This document shows positions 51,343 to 60,643 of a stretch of 64,000 nucleotides of DNA, piece after piece. The DNA is taken from the NCBI GenBank assembly GCA_964391675.1, contig CAYMMX010000001.1, positions 124,001 through 188,000 of the forward strand. Direction: 5' to 3'. This stretch comes from CAYMMX01 sp964391675 (lineage in GTDB: Bacteria > Cyanobacteriota > Vampirovibrionia > Gastranaerophilales > Gastranaerophilaceae). Below the pieces are notes generated by a model that saw nothing but the letters and a program-made list of their open reading frames with translations, searched no databases and was not told the origin of the DNA. The number at the start of each line of letters is the position of its first letter. Position 1 is the first letter of the stretch. Made by a program: the position numbers and the translations under genes.

Positions 51343-53103
51343 ATGCTTATTCAAAATAACTTATTAGGCATAAGTAACAAAATAAATTCAAAATCTGTTT
51401 TATTTGGCACAAATCCAGTCTTAAACAATTCTGAATCAATTCCTCAACCAATAATTAAAGAAGAAAAAACACCCTTAATTACAAATAATCTTGTTGCTGC
51501 TTATTTTAATAATGTCAAAATTAAAGAACCACAATCAATTTCAAGTACTTTATCCACAAAAAAAGCCGAATATAATCATAATTTAAAAACTCTTTTTGAA
51601 AATAACCAAGCTGTAATTTATGCATTAATTCCAAGAACATTCAATGCAAAAGACTCGGATGTAAAAAATGAATTAATTGAAGGAACAGAAGAACGCGGTT
51701 CTTTTCTTAATGCTATAGAAAGACTTGACGAACTAAAAAGTTATGGTGTTAATGCATTACATATTCTTCCTTGCTATAAAACAGGAATTAAAGAAGCAAT
51801 GGGAACAGCAGGTTCTATATATGCTGTTGCTGACTTCTTGTCCTTAGACCCGAAATTGGATGATCCTAAAAATCCTATGAATGTTGAAGAAGAATTTATA
51901 ACTTTTATAAATGAATGTCATAAACGTGGAATTAACGTAATGATGGATATTCCGGGATGTGCTTCATTAGATTTATATGAAGCAAGACCTGATTTAATGG
52001 CTAAAAATGAAAGAGGTGTACCTGAAATACCGCAAGGATGGCAAGATATCAGAATGTTTCAACCATGGGCGGATAAAGATAACAAAATTCTTAATAAAGC
52101 ACTGGTAGATTATCATAAAGATTTTATTTCTAAACTGTTAAATATGGGTGTTGACGGATTCAGAGTAGATGTTGCAAGGGCAAAACCTATTGAATTTTGG
52201 AATGAAATAATTCCTTTCGCAAGAAGTATTAATCCTGAATGTGCTTTTTTAGCTGAAAGTTATACATATGAAGATGCATCACCTATGGCAAATATTCCTG
52301 CAGATAGACCTGAAGATTTGTTAAGAGCAGGTTTTGATTCTTATTACGGTCAATATCATATTTTTCATGAATGGTCAACAGCTAAAGAATTTCACGAAAA
52401 CATGATATTAAATCTTGAAATGACTAAAAATTTACCAAATAAAAAGTCTCTAATAGGGTCATTTGCAACCCATGATGATAAAAGCCCAATATCAAATGGC
52501 GGAATTGCTTACTGTAATATGACTACAGGAATTCAAGAAACTTTGCCAATGACAAACCCGTATTTTGTGACAGGTTTCGAATCAGGTGACAGATATAATT
52601 ATACTTATAGCCACAAAACATCTAAAACATCCGAAACAAGTTGTTATGAATACACTACTCACCCTGAAATAATAGATATATTTAACTTTTCAAGAAAACC
52701 TGAAGGGGAATATCCTGAAATAGGCGAATACATGAAAAAAATGTCTGAAATCAGACATAAATATCAGGATATAATCACAAAAGGTTCATATATTCCATTA
52801 ACAACAACAAATAAAGAAGATAAAATAATAGCCTATGCAAGACACTTTAATGGCAAAACCTTGTTAATTATAGCCAATAAAGATGTAAACGCCATTCAAA
52901 ATGGTATGGTTAATATTCCGGGGCTTTCATCAACTCAAATCTTAAAAGATATCTCACCTGAATACGGCTTACCTGCACAAGAAAAAGCATTAGATGGAGG
53001 TATCCAAGTTCAACTACAACCAGCTAAATTTACAATGTTCGAAATAGATACTCCAAATATTGAAAAGTTGGCTGAAAAAGTGTACAAACAAAACAATATT
53101 TAG
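51343..53103 (+). CDS. GH13 alpha-amylase-family enzyme
   Basis: This 586-residue GH13 enzyme acts on alpha-glucans. Catalytic pieces are present: ALHILPCYKTG (strand 2), GINVMMDIPGCASLD (strand 3, replacing the usual DxVxNH), GVDGFRVDVARAKP with nucleophile Asp (about 278), AFLAESYTYED with acid Glu (about 308), and GSFATHDDKSP with the third Asp. An all-beta C-terminal domain follows. There is no signal peptide; the leader (1-100) is Asn/Lys-rich with SVLFGTNPVLNN (residues 18-29). So it works inside the cell or is exported by a non-Sec route. It is 3 bases downstream of a membrane-protein gene and shares its operon. Confidence 0.87.
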   Translation: MLIQNNLLGISNKINSKSVLFGTNPVLNNSESIPQPIIKEEKTPLITNNLVAAYFNNVKIKEPQSISSTLSTKKAEYNHNLKTLFENNQAVIYALIPRTFNAKDSDVKNELIEGTEERGSFLNAIERLDELKSYGVNALHILPCYKTGIKEAMGTAGSIYAVADFLSLDPKLDDPKNPMNVEEEFITFINECHKRGINVMMDIPGCASLDLYEARPDLMAKNERGVPEIPQGWQDIRMFQPWADKDNKILNKALVDYHKDFISKLLNMGVDGFRVDVARAKPIEFWNEIIPFARSINPECAFLAESYTYEDASPMANIPADRPEDLLRAGFDSYYGQYHIFHEWSTAKEFHENMILNLEMTKNLPNKKSLIGSFATHDDKSPISNGGIAYCNMTTGIQETLPMTNPYFVTGFESGDRYNYTYSHKTSKTSETSCYEYTTHPEIIDIFNFSRKPEGEYPEIGEYMKKMSEIRHKYQDIITKGSYIPLTTTNKEDKIIAYARHFNGKTLLIIANKDVNAIQNGMVNIPGLSSTQILKDISPEYGLPAQEKALDGGIQVQLQPAKFTMFEIDTPNIEKLAEKVYKQNNI

Positions 53104-53194
53104 TAACAATATTGTTATAATTCTGCTTATTAAAGCAATAATAAACCTTCAGTAACATTATAAAATCAGGCAGTGTATAATTACGGGTTCGTGA

Positions 53195-56100
53195 ATGGGA
53201 AATAATTATTTAACAAATTTAATACAACCAAAAATCTCTTTTAAAGGACACTCATTATCCATAAACGAAAAGGGAGAAAAGGAATATAATTTTTACCTTC
53301 CGGCTGGCAAGCAAAAAGATATAAAAGCAGAAGTTGTTTTAATAGATAAAAACGGTGCAGTTGTAAACGATTTAACATCTTCTTTGAAAAAATCAGATGG
53401 ACCAATTCCTGTCTGGAAATTACCTATATCAACAATCCAAGATAAAAATGTTTCTGTAGCTTATAGATTTCTTTATGAAGGAAATTCTATTTTAGACAAT
53501 ACTTTGAAAATAAAAAGCAACGGAAAAGAATATAATGAAGCAATTTTTTCAAGCAGACCTCCTCTTGAAATGCCAAGACAAATGTATCATTTAATGCCTG
53601 ATAATTTTAACATTAATAATGACAAAATTATGTTTGACAAATATGGAAATGAACTGCAAAGAAATCACTTTAACAAATTTGGCGGAACAATTCAGGGAAT
53701 TATTGACAAGTTAAGTGAAATAAAATCTCTTGGTGCAAAAAGGATTATCAGCACACCTATTTTTGGTGATGACAGAATCTCCAACCATGGCTATTGGACA
53801 GCAAATCCTTATCAGATAACATCGTCTTTGGGAAATATCAACGATTATAAAGACTTACAAATTGAATTATTTAAAAAAGGTTTAGGTTTTGTAGCTGATG
53901 GTGCATTCGCAAATGAAGGTATTGAAGGAATTCACATACAAGATATTATAAGATGGGGAGAAAGTTCTCCATACACTAGTTGGTTTGATATGAAAGATTT
54001 TAGTCAAAACGGTTTAAAATTGGGTGTTCTACCGCCAGCAGGAAGCGAAGCCGAAAAATATTATGATTTCAAATTAATAAATAGTCCTTTAATATACAAA
54101 TTTGACAAAAACGGTAAACCTGCTGCCGATTTCGGAAAAATTAATCCTAATTATGATAAAACACAGCCTACCTATTTACAACAATTTGACAGAAGGTTAA
54201 TGGACGATGATTATATTAATTCACCTGAGTTATTAAAAACCTATACAAAAACACAACTTGATGATGTTAATGGGATAAGAAATTATAAAGATAGTGTACA
54301 ACCATTATCATTTAATATAGACCCAAAAACAGCTGAAGAAAAAATTAAAAGACTTAAAAAAGTAGATTCCGGCGAAAACTCATCTCATTCCTTATTTAGA
54401 GAAGCAATGAGAAAATGGGATAATTTCTCATTAGAACATGTAGATAAAGACGGAACAATAAGAAACTGGACAGGCAAAAAAGATATCGTGGCTCTTAATT
54501 ATGTTAACCCGGATGTTCAAGATTATATATCCGGTACAGCAAAATATTGGACAAATGAAACCGATAAATTACTAACTAATCATGTTGCCGAAAGACTTGC
54601 CAAATCAAATGGCAACCTTTCTGATGTAATACAAAAAATTGCCAAACAATTTAATACTGAATTAACACCTGAAGAAATACAAAATATGATTAACGGGTCT
54701 TATAATGTTGAACTTGCACCTGCCGGAAGAACAATAATTGAAGAATTAAAAAGTTTTCCTCTTACTGCGTCTGAATCATCAAGAGAAATTAATTCTTTAT
54801 TCTCAGATTCTGCTTTAAAGAATAATCCTAAGTTTAGTAAGGTTTATGAAAAAAATATATCACCAATTGTTGAAAACATTTTTAAATCTACACATCCTGA
54901 AGCATTTAATAACGGTCAACTAACAAAAGAAGGTCAAAATTTGTTCCGACTTGTATCAAGTGATATTATGAGATATATCTCAGCTTATGCCTTAAGCGGA
55001 GAAGCTCCAAAAGTAGAAAAAACAGGAAGTATTACTAAAATCAAACTACCTGAAGATTTTGACAAGAAAATATTTAACAATTTAAATTATCAATCTTCAA
55101 CCAGACAAGAGACTATTGATAAACTTTTTAGAATTTTAGAATCACAAAGTGCAACACTTAAAGATAATAAACAGGCACAATCTGATATAGAAAAAATTAT
55201 TCACTATAATTTAGATGGAATTGATTTTAAGACAATGAAGATAGCTAAGGCCTTAATCTCAAAACTTGAAGCGGGTCTTGAATGGCGTATTGACGCAGCA
55301 AAAGACATTATGGATTTAGATCAGATTACACAAAATAAAGCCAGTGCTGAAAATACATGGAAAGTTGTTCAAAATTTTTGGAAGAAATTTAATGATACGG
55401 TTAGAGAATATAACCCAAAAGCATACACAATAGGTGAAGTAACATGCCTTGGCAGTTATTTTAAAGATTATGAAAAAATAGAAAAAGAATTTATTAAAGA
55501 AGCCGGTTTTACAACTCAAACAAATTATTCTCATATATTTAATATCCTAAACAGAATTGTCCATGGGGCTCCGGAAGAAGCCTTTGGCGGACCTTATCAT
55601 GTTCCTCTTTCTCTACCTAATCCAAATGATTATAGTCTTAGCAAAACCCTCAGGGATTTTTTCCAAAGTGGCTATGCTGATAACATAAGATATTCACATG
55701 AATTTGTAGACAACCATGATAAACCAAGAGCACTACATGGATATGCTGTTAATATTGCTGATTTTTTCAATCTTGAAAAGAAAGATAAAGGCGAAGTTAA
55801 TGCAGTTAAAGAAGCATTAGTTGATGCTCTCGCTAAAGCAAAAGATAAAACAGGACTTACAATTGAACAGACAAACAAAATAGAAAAAGCCTTTAACGAT
55901 TATGCAACAGGTATTGTTTCACAAACAACAAAAGAACACTTCAAAACAAGACCTTATAATTATATAATTGAAGATGCTATAAGAAGAGCTGATTTAAAAC
56001 TAGATAAAAATCAAACAGAAAAAATTGTAGCTTCAATTCATAACGAAATGCTTAAACCGGCATTTTCAAAATTTAAATCAATGATGGAAATTCTTGTTTC

Positions 56101-56923
56101 ACTGCCAGGAAATCCAACCTTATATGCAGGTGATGAATTTGGAGAAACAGGATTTGAAACACCCGGAAATAATGTTTTTCAACATAACAGAAACCAAATC
56201 CACAGGAATTGGATAAAAGATTCCAATAGACCTGAATTTGTCGAATTTCATGATGCAGCTAAAAAAATATTTAATATAAGAAATAAAAAGTATTTTTCTC
56301 CTTTTATAAACGGCGATACAATTGTTATGGAAGATTTTGCAGGAAATAATGTCGGCGGAGTATACAGATATAATAAAGAAGGAGATATTATTGCCGTATT
56401 TAATACTAATGGCCTTGAAAATACACGAACAGCAGCAAAAATAACACCTGTTAAAGTTTCTTCAATTCCGGTTAAAGCAGATTTTGATATTACAAATGCA
56501 TATGGCACAAATGAATTTGTAAGAATAAATGCTCTTGGCGAAGAAATTAATGATGGATTCTATAAATTAATAGATAATTCTTTAAAACACTTTGATGATG
56601 CTTCATGTACTAAAGAATCAAAAGAAATTAATTTAAGTGATGCTGCAACTTATTTCGTTAGAAAAACAAAAAAAGCAGTCGAGCAAATGACTAAAAAGAT
56701 AGAAGACATTACAGAAGAAGTAGTTGAAAATGCAGAACAAACCTTAAAAAACACAGATATAATATTAAATAAAAGTGAAAAAATATCCAAAATAGGACTT
56801 AAAGGATCTATTGCAATAGGAGCAATTGCTTTTGCAGGAATAGGACTTGCTACAGGACTGATTCTAAATAACTTAAACAAAAATAAAAGAAGTAATAATA
56901 AACAAATAGATAAAATTGCTTAA
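53195..56923 (+). CDS. Large GH13-like protein with C-terminal membrane anchor
   Basis: This 1242-residue protein begins with a short leader with PKISFKGHSLS (about residues 12-22). A beta-sandwich-like region (about 25-120, EYNFYLPAGKQKDIKAEVVLID) resembles a CBM48-type module. A GH13 barrel from about 130 shows SLGAKRIISTPIFGDDRISNHGYW, GLEWRIDAAKDIMDL with nucleophile Asp (about 698), YTIGEVTCLG with Glu (about 747) and FVDNHDKPRA (about 838). About 350 extra residues interrupt the barrel between strands 3 and 4. A beta domain, a helical stalk and a membrane helix (about 1204-1224) with a Lys/Arg/Asn tail end the chain. The tail-anchor layout means the enzyme could sit on a membrane facing the cytoplasm. 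Confidence 0.82.
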   Translation: MGNNYLTNLIQPKISFKGHSLSINEKGEKEYNFYLPAGKQKDIKAEVVLIDKNGAVVNDLTSSLKKSDGPIPVWKLPISTIQDKNVSVAYRFLYEGNSILDNTLKIKSNGKEYNEAIFSSRPPLEMPRQMYHLMPDNFNINNDKIMFDKYGNELQRNHFNKFGGTIQGIIDKLSEIKSLGAKRIISTPIFGDDRISNHGYWTANPYQITSSLGNINDYKDLQIELFKKGLGFVADGAFANEGIEGIHIQDIIRWGESSPYTSWFDMKDFSQNGLKLGVLPPAGSEAEKYYDFKLINSPLIYKFDKNGKPAADFGKINPNYDKTQPTYLQQFDRRLMDDDYINSPELLKTYTKTQLDDVNGIRNYKDSVQPLSFNIDPKTAEEKIKRLKKVDSGENSSHSLFREAMRKWDNFSLEHVDKDGTIRNWTGKKDIVALNYVNPDVQDYISGTAKYWTNETDKLLTNHVAERLAKSNGNLSDVIQKIAKQFNTELTPEEIQNMINGSYNVELAPAGRTIIEELKSFPLTASESSREINSLFSDSALKNNPKFSKVYEKNISPIVENIFKSTHPEAFNNGQLTKEGQNLFRLVSSDIMRYISAYALSGEAPKVEKTGSITKIKLPEDFDKKIFNNLNYQSSTRQETIDKLFRILESQSATLKDNKQAQSDIEKIIHYNLDGIDFKTMKIAKALISKLEAGLEWRIDAAKDIMDLDQITQNKASAENTWKVVQNFWKKFNDTVREYNPKAYTIGEVTCLGSYFKDYEKIEKEFIKEAGFTTQTNYSHIFNILNRIVHGAPEEAFGGPYHVPLSLPNPNDYSLSKTLRDFFQSGYADNIRYSHEFVDNHDKPRALHGYAVNIADFFNLEKKDKGEVNAVKEALVDALAKAKDKTGLTIEQTNKIEKAFNDYATGIVSQTTKEHFKTRPYNYIIEDAIRRADLKLDKNQTEKIVASIHNEMLKPAFSKFKSMMEILVSLPGNPTLYAGDEFGETGFETPGNNVFQHNRNQIHRNWIKDSNRPEFVEFHDAAKKIFNIRNKKYFSPFINGDTIVMEDFAGNNVGGVYRYNKEGDIIAVFNTNGLENTRTAAKITPVKVSSIPVKADFDITNAYGTNEFVRINALGEEINDGFYKLIDNSLKHFDDASCTKESKEINLSDAATYFVRKTKKAVEQMTKKIEDITEEVVENAEQTLKNTDIILNKSEKISKIGLKGSIAIGAIAFAGIGLATGLILNNLNKNKRSNNKQIDKIA

Positions 56924-56973
56924 TAAAATTAAATTCTGCTAATAATCATAATTTCTAAAATAAAAAATAAAGC

Positions 56974-57002
56974 TTGACGAAAAAGATTATTGCTAGTATT
57001 TT
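56974..57002 (+). promoter_or_regulatory. Promoter of the MFS sugar transporter gene
   Basis: TTGACG (56974-56979) and TATTTT (56997-57002) are 17 bases apart. The transcript would start about 20 bases before the ATG at 57031, a short leader without a clear ribosome site. Confidence 0.5.
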
Positions 57003-57030
57003 ATTATATATGGGATTTTAATAGTGTTAC

Positions 57031-58407
57031 ATGGAAGATTATAATTATAAAAAACTAACAACCTTACAATTTCTGAATTTTGCATTAGGATTTTTTGGTT
57101 TACAATTTGCTTGGCAACTCGAAATAATATTGTCCGGACCGGTAACAGAAGGTCTCGGTGCCTCTCCTTTTATATTCGGTTTAATTTGGCTCGCTGGGCC
57201 AATTACAGGAATTTTAGTTCAACCAATAATAGGAGTATTAAGTGATAAAACAAATACAAGATTTGGTCGCAGACGTCCATACTTGCTATCTGGAGCAATA
57301 CTGGGAAGCTTAGCTTTGTGGATTTTCCCAAATTCAGGGAATATAACAAGTTTTATTAATAATTATTTTAATCTAAATTTACCTGACTGGTCTGGACTTT
57401 TATTTGCAGCGACAATGATTTGGATAATTGATGCCTGTGTTAATATGTCTCAAGGTCCTTACAGGGCTTTAATCCCTGACACTGTTCCTTTTGAACAGCA
57501 TTCTCTTGCAAATTCTTATATAAGCCTAGCTGTTGGGCTAGGTTCTGTCTTTGCATCAGGAACAGCACCATTTTTGAAATGGGCATTTAATTATCAAATG
57601 TCTATACCGGGAAGATTCTTGATGGGAGCCTTAACTTTTTCTTTGGCCATGATTTGGACTTGTTTAATGATTAAAGAACCTGATACAAGAACTCTTATTT
57701 CAACTCAATCAGAAAACAATAAAGAAAAAACAAACTTTTTTTCAAATTTTAAAAACTTTTTCGATTTATCACCGGAAGTTAAAAAAATATGTACTATGCA
57801 ATTTTTTACTTGGATAGGAACAATGTGTTTAATGATTTTTTTCACTCAGTACTCTATACATACTGTTTTTAAAGTTCCTGATATGACAGACATGACTATG
57901 GCAGCCAAGCAAGTTTATGAAGTTACAGCTATGCAGGGAACCAATTTTGCATCAGTTTGTTTTACCATCTTTAATTTAGTTTGTTTTATATGCGCAGTAC
58001 CTATTGGACTTTTATCCTCAATAATTGGTAAGAAAAGAACACATGTAATTGCATTATCTTTAATGATATTAGCATTTTTAGGACTTGCCTTTATTCATGA
58101 TAAGAAAATTGTAATTACTTTAATGGGAATAGCAGGTATTGGCTGGGCAAGTCTTCTTTCACTTCCTTTTGCAATGCTCTCTAAATATATAAAAAGAGGA
58201 ACAGAAGGTTTATCCATGGGTATTTTTAATATATTTATAGCCGGCTCACAAATTTTTACATGCACATTAATTGCTTGGGTTATTTCAAAATCTTCATTTA
58301 GTTCATGCATCGGTACAAACTATCATTGGGAATACGCCTTTATAATAGGAGCTTTTTGTCTGTTAATGGCAATAATGGCTTTGTGTACAATAAAAGAAAC
58401 AAAATAA
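57031..58407 (+). CDS. MFS sugar transporter (SLC45/GPH-like)
   Basis: This 458-residue protein has twelve likely membrane helices. Pieces such as GPITGILVQPIIGVLSDKTNTRFGRRRPYLLSGA and MSQGPYRALIPD match the sucrose/maltose-type MFS carriers (SLC45-like, glycoside-cation symporters). An insert of ~45 residues in the centre forms the usual cytoplasmic loop. It follows the GH13 genes by 107 bases but has its own promoter-like sequence. It would import the disaccharides or maltodextrins that feed the amylase-type enzymes upstream. The sugar is not readable from sequence. Confidence 0.82.
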   Translation: MEDYNYKKLTTLQFLNFALGFFGLQFAWQLEIILSGPVTEGLGASPFIFGLIWLAGPITGILVQPIIGVLSDKTNTRFGRRRPYLLSGAILGSLALWIFPNSGNITSFINNYFNLNLPDWSGLLFAATMIWIIDACVNMSQGPYRALIPDTVPFEQHSLANSYISLAVGLGSVFASGTAPFLKWAFNYQMSIPGRFLMGALTFSLAMIWTCLMIKEPDTRTLISTQSENNKEKTNFFSNFKNFFDLSPEVKKICTMQFFTWIGTMCLMIFFTQYSIHTVFKVPDMTDMTMAAKQVYEVTAMQGTNFASVCFTIFNLVCFICAVPIGLLSSIIGKKRTHVIALSLMILAFLGLAFIHDKKIVITLMGIAGIGWASLLSLPFAMLSKYIKRGTEGLSMGIFNIFIAGSQIFTCTLIAWVISKSSFSSCIGTNYHWEYAFIIGAFCLLMAIMALCTIKETK

Positions 58408-58520
58408 TATTTATTTTAAATACCATTTTTACTATATGCATTGAAACATATTAATTATTCTTTAAATTGAAGAAAATATTAATAAGAATCATAATATTGT
58501 TTTAATGCGAGAAAATTTAA

Positions 58521-59258
58521 ATGGAAACAAAGAATTACAATGAATTATATATAAAAACATCAGATGGAATAAAAATAGCTGTAAATCATTTTAAAAAGGA
58601 TTACAGGGAGGTTTTAATAATTGCAAACGGTTGGACAATGAGCAAAGACAGTAAGTTTATAAGTAAAATGGCAAATATTTTTGCAAAAAGTTTTGATGTA
58701 ATATCTTTTGATTTTAGAGGTCATGGCAAGAGTTCTGGACTTTATACTTTTACAAGCAAAGAATCTGATGATTTACAATCAGTGGTGAATTATGCAAAAA
58801 ATATTTATAAAACTATTTATTTAATTGGCTTTTCTTTAGGAGGAGCTATCTCTATTATTTATAGTGCTAATACAGAAATAATCAATCGTCTGATAATCGT
58901 TTCTGCACCTCATAGTTTTGAAAAAATAAATAATTTTATGTGGATAAAAGATTTTATTAAAAATCCGTTCAAGAAATATGAGTTAAAAATATGTGCTAAA
59001 TTACGTCCAAGTCCAATTATTCAAAAAAAAATTAATCCTATTGATATTATTGACAAAATAAAAATTCCGACATTATTTATAATTGGAGATTCCGATACAA
59101 TAATAAACCCTAATGATACTGCCAGTTTATTTTATAAAGCAAAATGTAAAAAAGAGCTTAAATTATTTAAAAATTGCAATCATGCTGAAGATTTATTATA
59201 TCAGGAAAATCAAAAGCTCATTAATACCTGTAAAAAATGGCTTTTAGCGAATAAATAA
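58521..59258 (+). CDS. Alpha/beta-hydrolase (serine aminopeptidase/lipase-like)
   Basis: This 245-residue alpha/beta-hydrolase lacks a signal peptide. The oxyanion region VLIIANGWTMSKDSKFI, the DFRGHGKSSG block, the nucleophile elbow LIGFSLGGAISIIYS (Ser about 100), the acid IIGDSDTIINP (Asp about 193) and the base in NHAEDLLY make a full triad. The family includes lysophospholipases, esterases and small peptidases, so no substrate can be given. It is 113 bases from the transporter gene and may be independent. Confidence 0.87.
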   Translation: METKNYNELYIKTSDGIKIAVNHFKKDYREVLIIANGWTMSKDSKFISKMANIFAKSFDVISFDFRGHGKSSGLYTFTSKESDDLQSVVNYAKNIYKTIYLIGFSLGGAISIIYSANTEIINRLIIVSAPHSFEKINNFMWIKDFIKNPFKKYELKICAKLRPSPIIQKKINPIDIIDKIKIPTLFIIGDSDTIINPNDTASLFYKAKCKKELKLFKNCNHAEDLLYQENQKLINTCKKWLLANK

Positions 59259-59369
59259 ATTTGTTTTCTTTAGCTTCCATTGATGAGTCTGTACCAAAAG
59301 CAATGGATTTATAATAAAAACTATGATAATATGAACAAAGTTTATTAATCGAACCATGGAGTTAATGTG

Positions 59370-59723
59370 ATGAAAAAACATTTACTATTATTTTTATTAT
59401 TATTTTATACAGCATCACCTCTTTTCGCAATGAGCTATAATGAAGCACAATTACAAAATAAACCTATTTTAATTTTATTTAAAAAGAATAGTTGTAAGTA
59501 TTGTAATGATTATGAACCTTATTTTAACGATATGGGAAATAAATACTCATATAAATTCAATTTTGTGAAAGAAGAGTGTAGCTCTTCAAATTCAGAAATT
59601 GCAAAGCAATTAAAAGTAAAGTCCTATCCTACAGTTTTTTTAATATTACATAAATATAAAAGAGCTTACCCTATAACGGATAGATGGAATTTAGATAAAA
59701 TATTGAAAGAATACAATCCATAA
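59370..59723 (+). CDS. Secreted thioredoxin-like protein
   Basis: This protein has about 117 residues with a signal peptide (MKKHLLLFLLLFYTASPLFA, cleavage after LFA). The mature part is a thioredoxin fold with the active site KKNSCKYCNDYE (C-x-x-C = CKYC) and the cis-Pro in VKSYPTVFLIL. It resembles thioredoxin-like SoxW/DsbD-gamma-type periplasmic disulfide proteins. The ATG at 59370 follows GGAG by 8 bases; a GTG one codon earlier is less likely. The stop lies 13 bases from a convergent gene. It may reduce disulfides of secreted Cys-containing proteins such as the autotransporter nearby, an inference only. Confidence 0.85.
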   Translation: MKKHLLLFLLLFYTASPLFAMSYNEAQLQNKPILILFKKNSCKYCNDYEPYFNDMGNKYSYKFNFVKEECSSSNSEIAKQLKVKSYPTVFLILHKYKRAYPITDRWNLDKILKEYNP

Positions 59724-59736
59724 ATTATACTAAGTC

Positions 59737-60642
59737 TTATAATAATAAAGGCAGGAATATTAGTAGGATAGTTCCAAGTTCTATCGCAGTAGCAACATGT
59801 TGCGATCCTTTATTGCTCCTATATTTCTTAATAGAATTTTGTGCTTCTTTTGCACTCAATACCCTATTTAATCTGGTCTCATTATCTTCATCAATAAAGT
59901 CTGTCTGAAATATTTTTGTTTCAATTCTTGCTAATCTTTTTGAGTGACTCTCCTTAGGAAAAGAAGCATTAAATAAAGCTTTTTCAAGGGATACAATTTT
60001 TATATTTGAATCAATTCCCATTTTTTCATTATTTTGAATTATGTTTACGCAATTAGAAATTTTTTGTGATTCTTCAGTATTTAATTTTTTTTCACCCAAA
60101 TTTTGCTTAATTGTTGTTTTATTTTCTTCTTCAGCTAATTTTTTATAATAAACAGCTTCTTTTAGTCTACTAATACGTGTATTTATATCATCTTTTAAGT
60201 AACATTTTTTAAAAACCTGACTTTCCAGTGCAGATAAGCGATTACTTACATTTAAAGTTTTAAACTCATATTGAAAAACCTTTTTTTCTAAGTCATTAAC
60301 AACAGAAAAATCCATATCTTTATCTTCAACTGGTTTTTCGGTTATAATTTCATCATCACTTAAGAAACTATCTTTCTTAGGTTCTATTTTTTGTTCTATT
60401 ACATCTATTGATAAGTCTTTTGATAATCTATTAATTCGGTTTTCAATAGTTCCTGTTTTAGCTAAACCATAAATATTTTCTTCAATTCTTTTTAACCTTG
60501 TATTAACATTTTGTTTATTATATTCAATATTAAAAATATTGCCTTCAATTTTAGAAAGTTTATGAATATAACAATCTTGAGCCTTACAAATGGACTGAAA
60601 GGTTATTAATACAAACATTAAAATAAAAGTGCGTTTCAACAT
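59737..60642 (-). CDS. Secreted protein with LE-x2-VF / RL-x-RLE repeats
   Basis: This 301-residue protein has a signal peptide (MLKRTFILMFVLITFQSICKAQ) and a C-terminal hydrophobic segment (about 283-301, AIELGTILLIFLPLLL). Between are about three copies of a ~50-residue unit. Copy one is LSKIEGNIFNIEYNKQNVNTRLKRIEENIYG. Copy two begins LEKKVFQYEFKTLNVSNRLSALESQVF and copy three VSLEKALFNASFPKESHSKRLARIETKIF. The unit, a helix ending in a Phe/Tyr then R-L-x-R-I/L-E, resembles a repeat I associate with cyanobacterial-lineage secreted proteins. It starts 1 base after the autotransporter stop, so the two are cotranscribed. Confidence 0.75.
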   Translation of the reverse strand: MLKRTFILMFVLITFQSICKAQDCYIHKLSKIEGNIFNIEYNKQNVNTRLKRIEENIYGLAKTGTIENRINRLSKDLSIDVIEQKIEPKKDSFLSDDEIITEKPVEDKDMDFSVVNDLEKKVFQYEFKTLNVSNRLSALESQVFKKCYLKDDINTRISRLKEAVYYKKLAEEENKTTIKQNLGEKKLNTEESQKISNCVNIIQNNEKMGIDSNIKIVSLEKALFNASFPKESHSKRLARIETKIFQTDFIDEDNETRLNRVLSAKEAQNSIKKYRSNKGSQHVATAIELGTILLIFLPLLL

Positions 60643-60643
60643 A

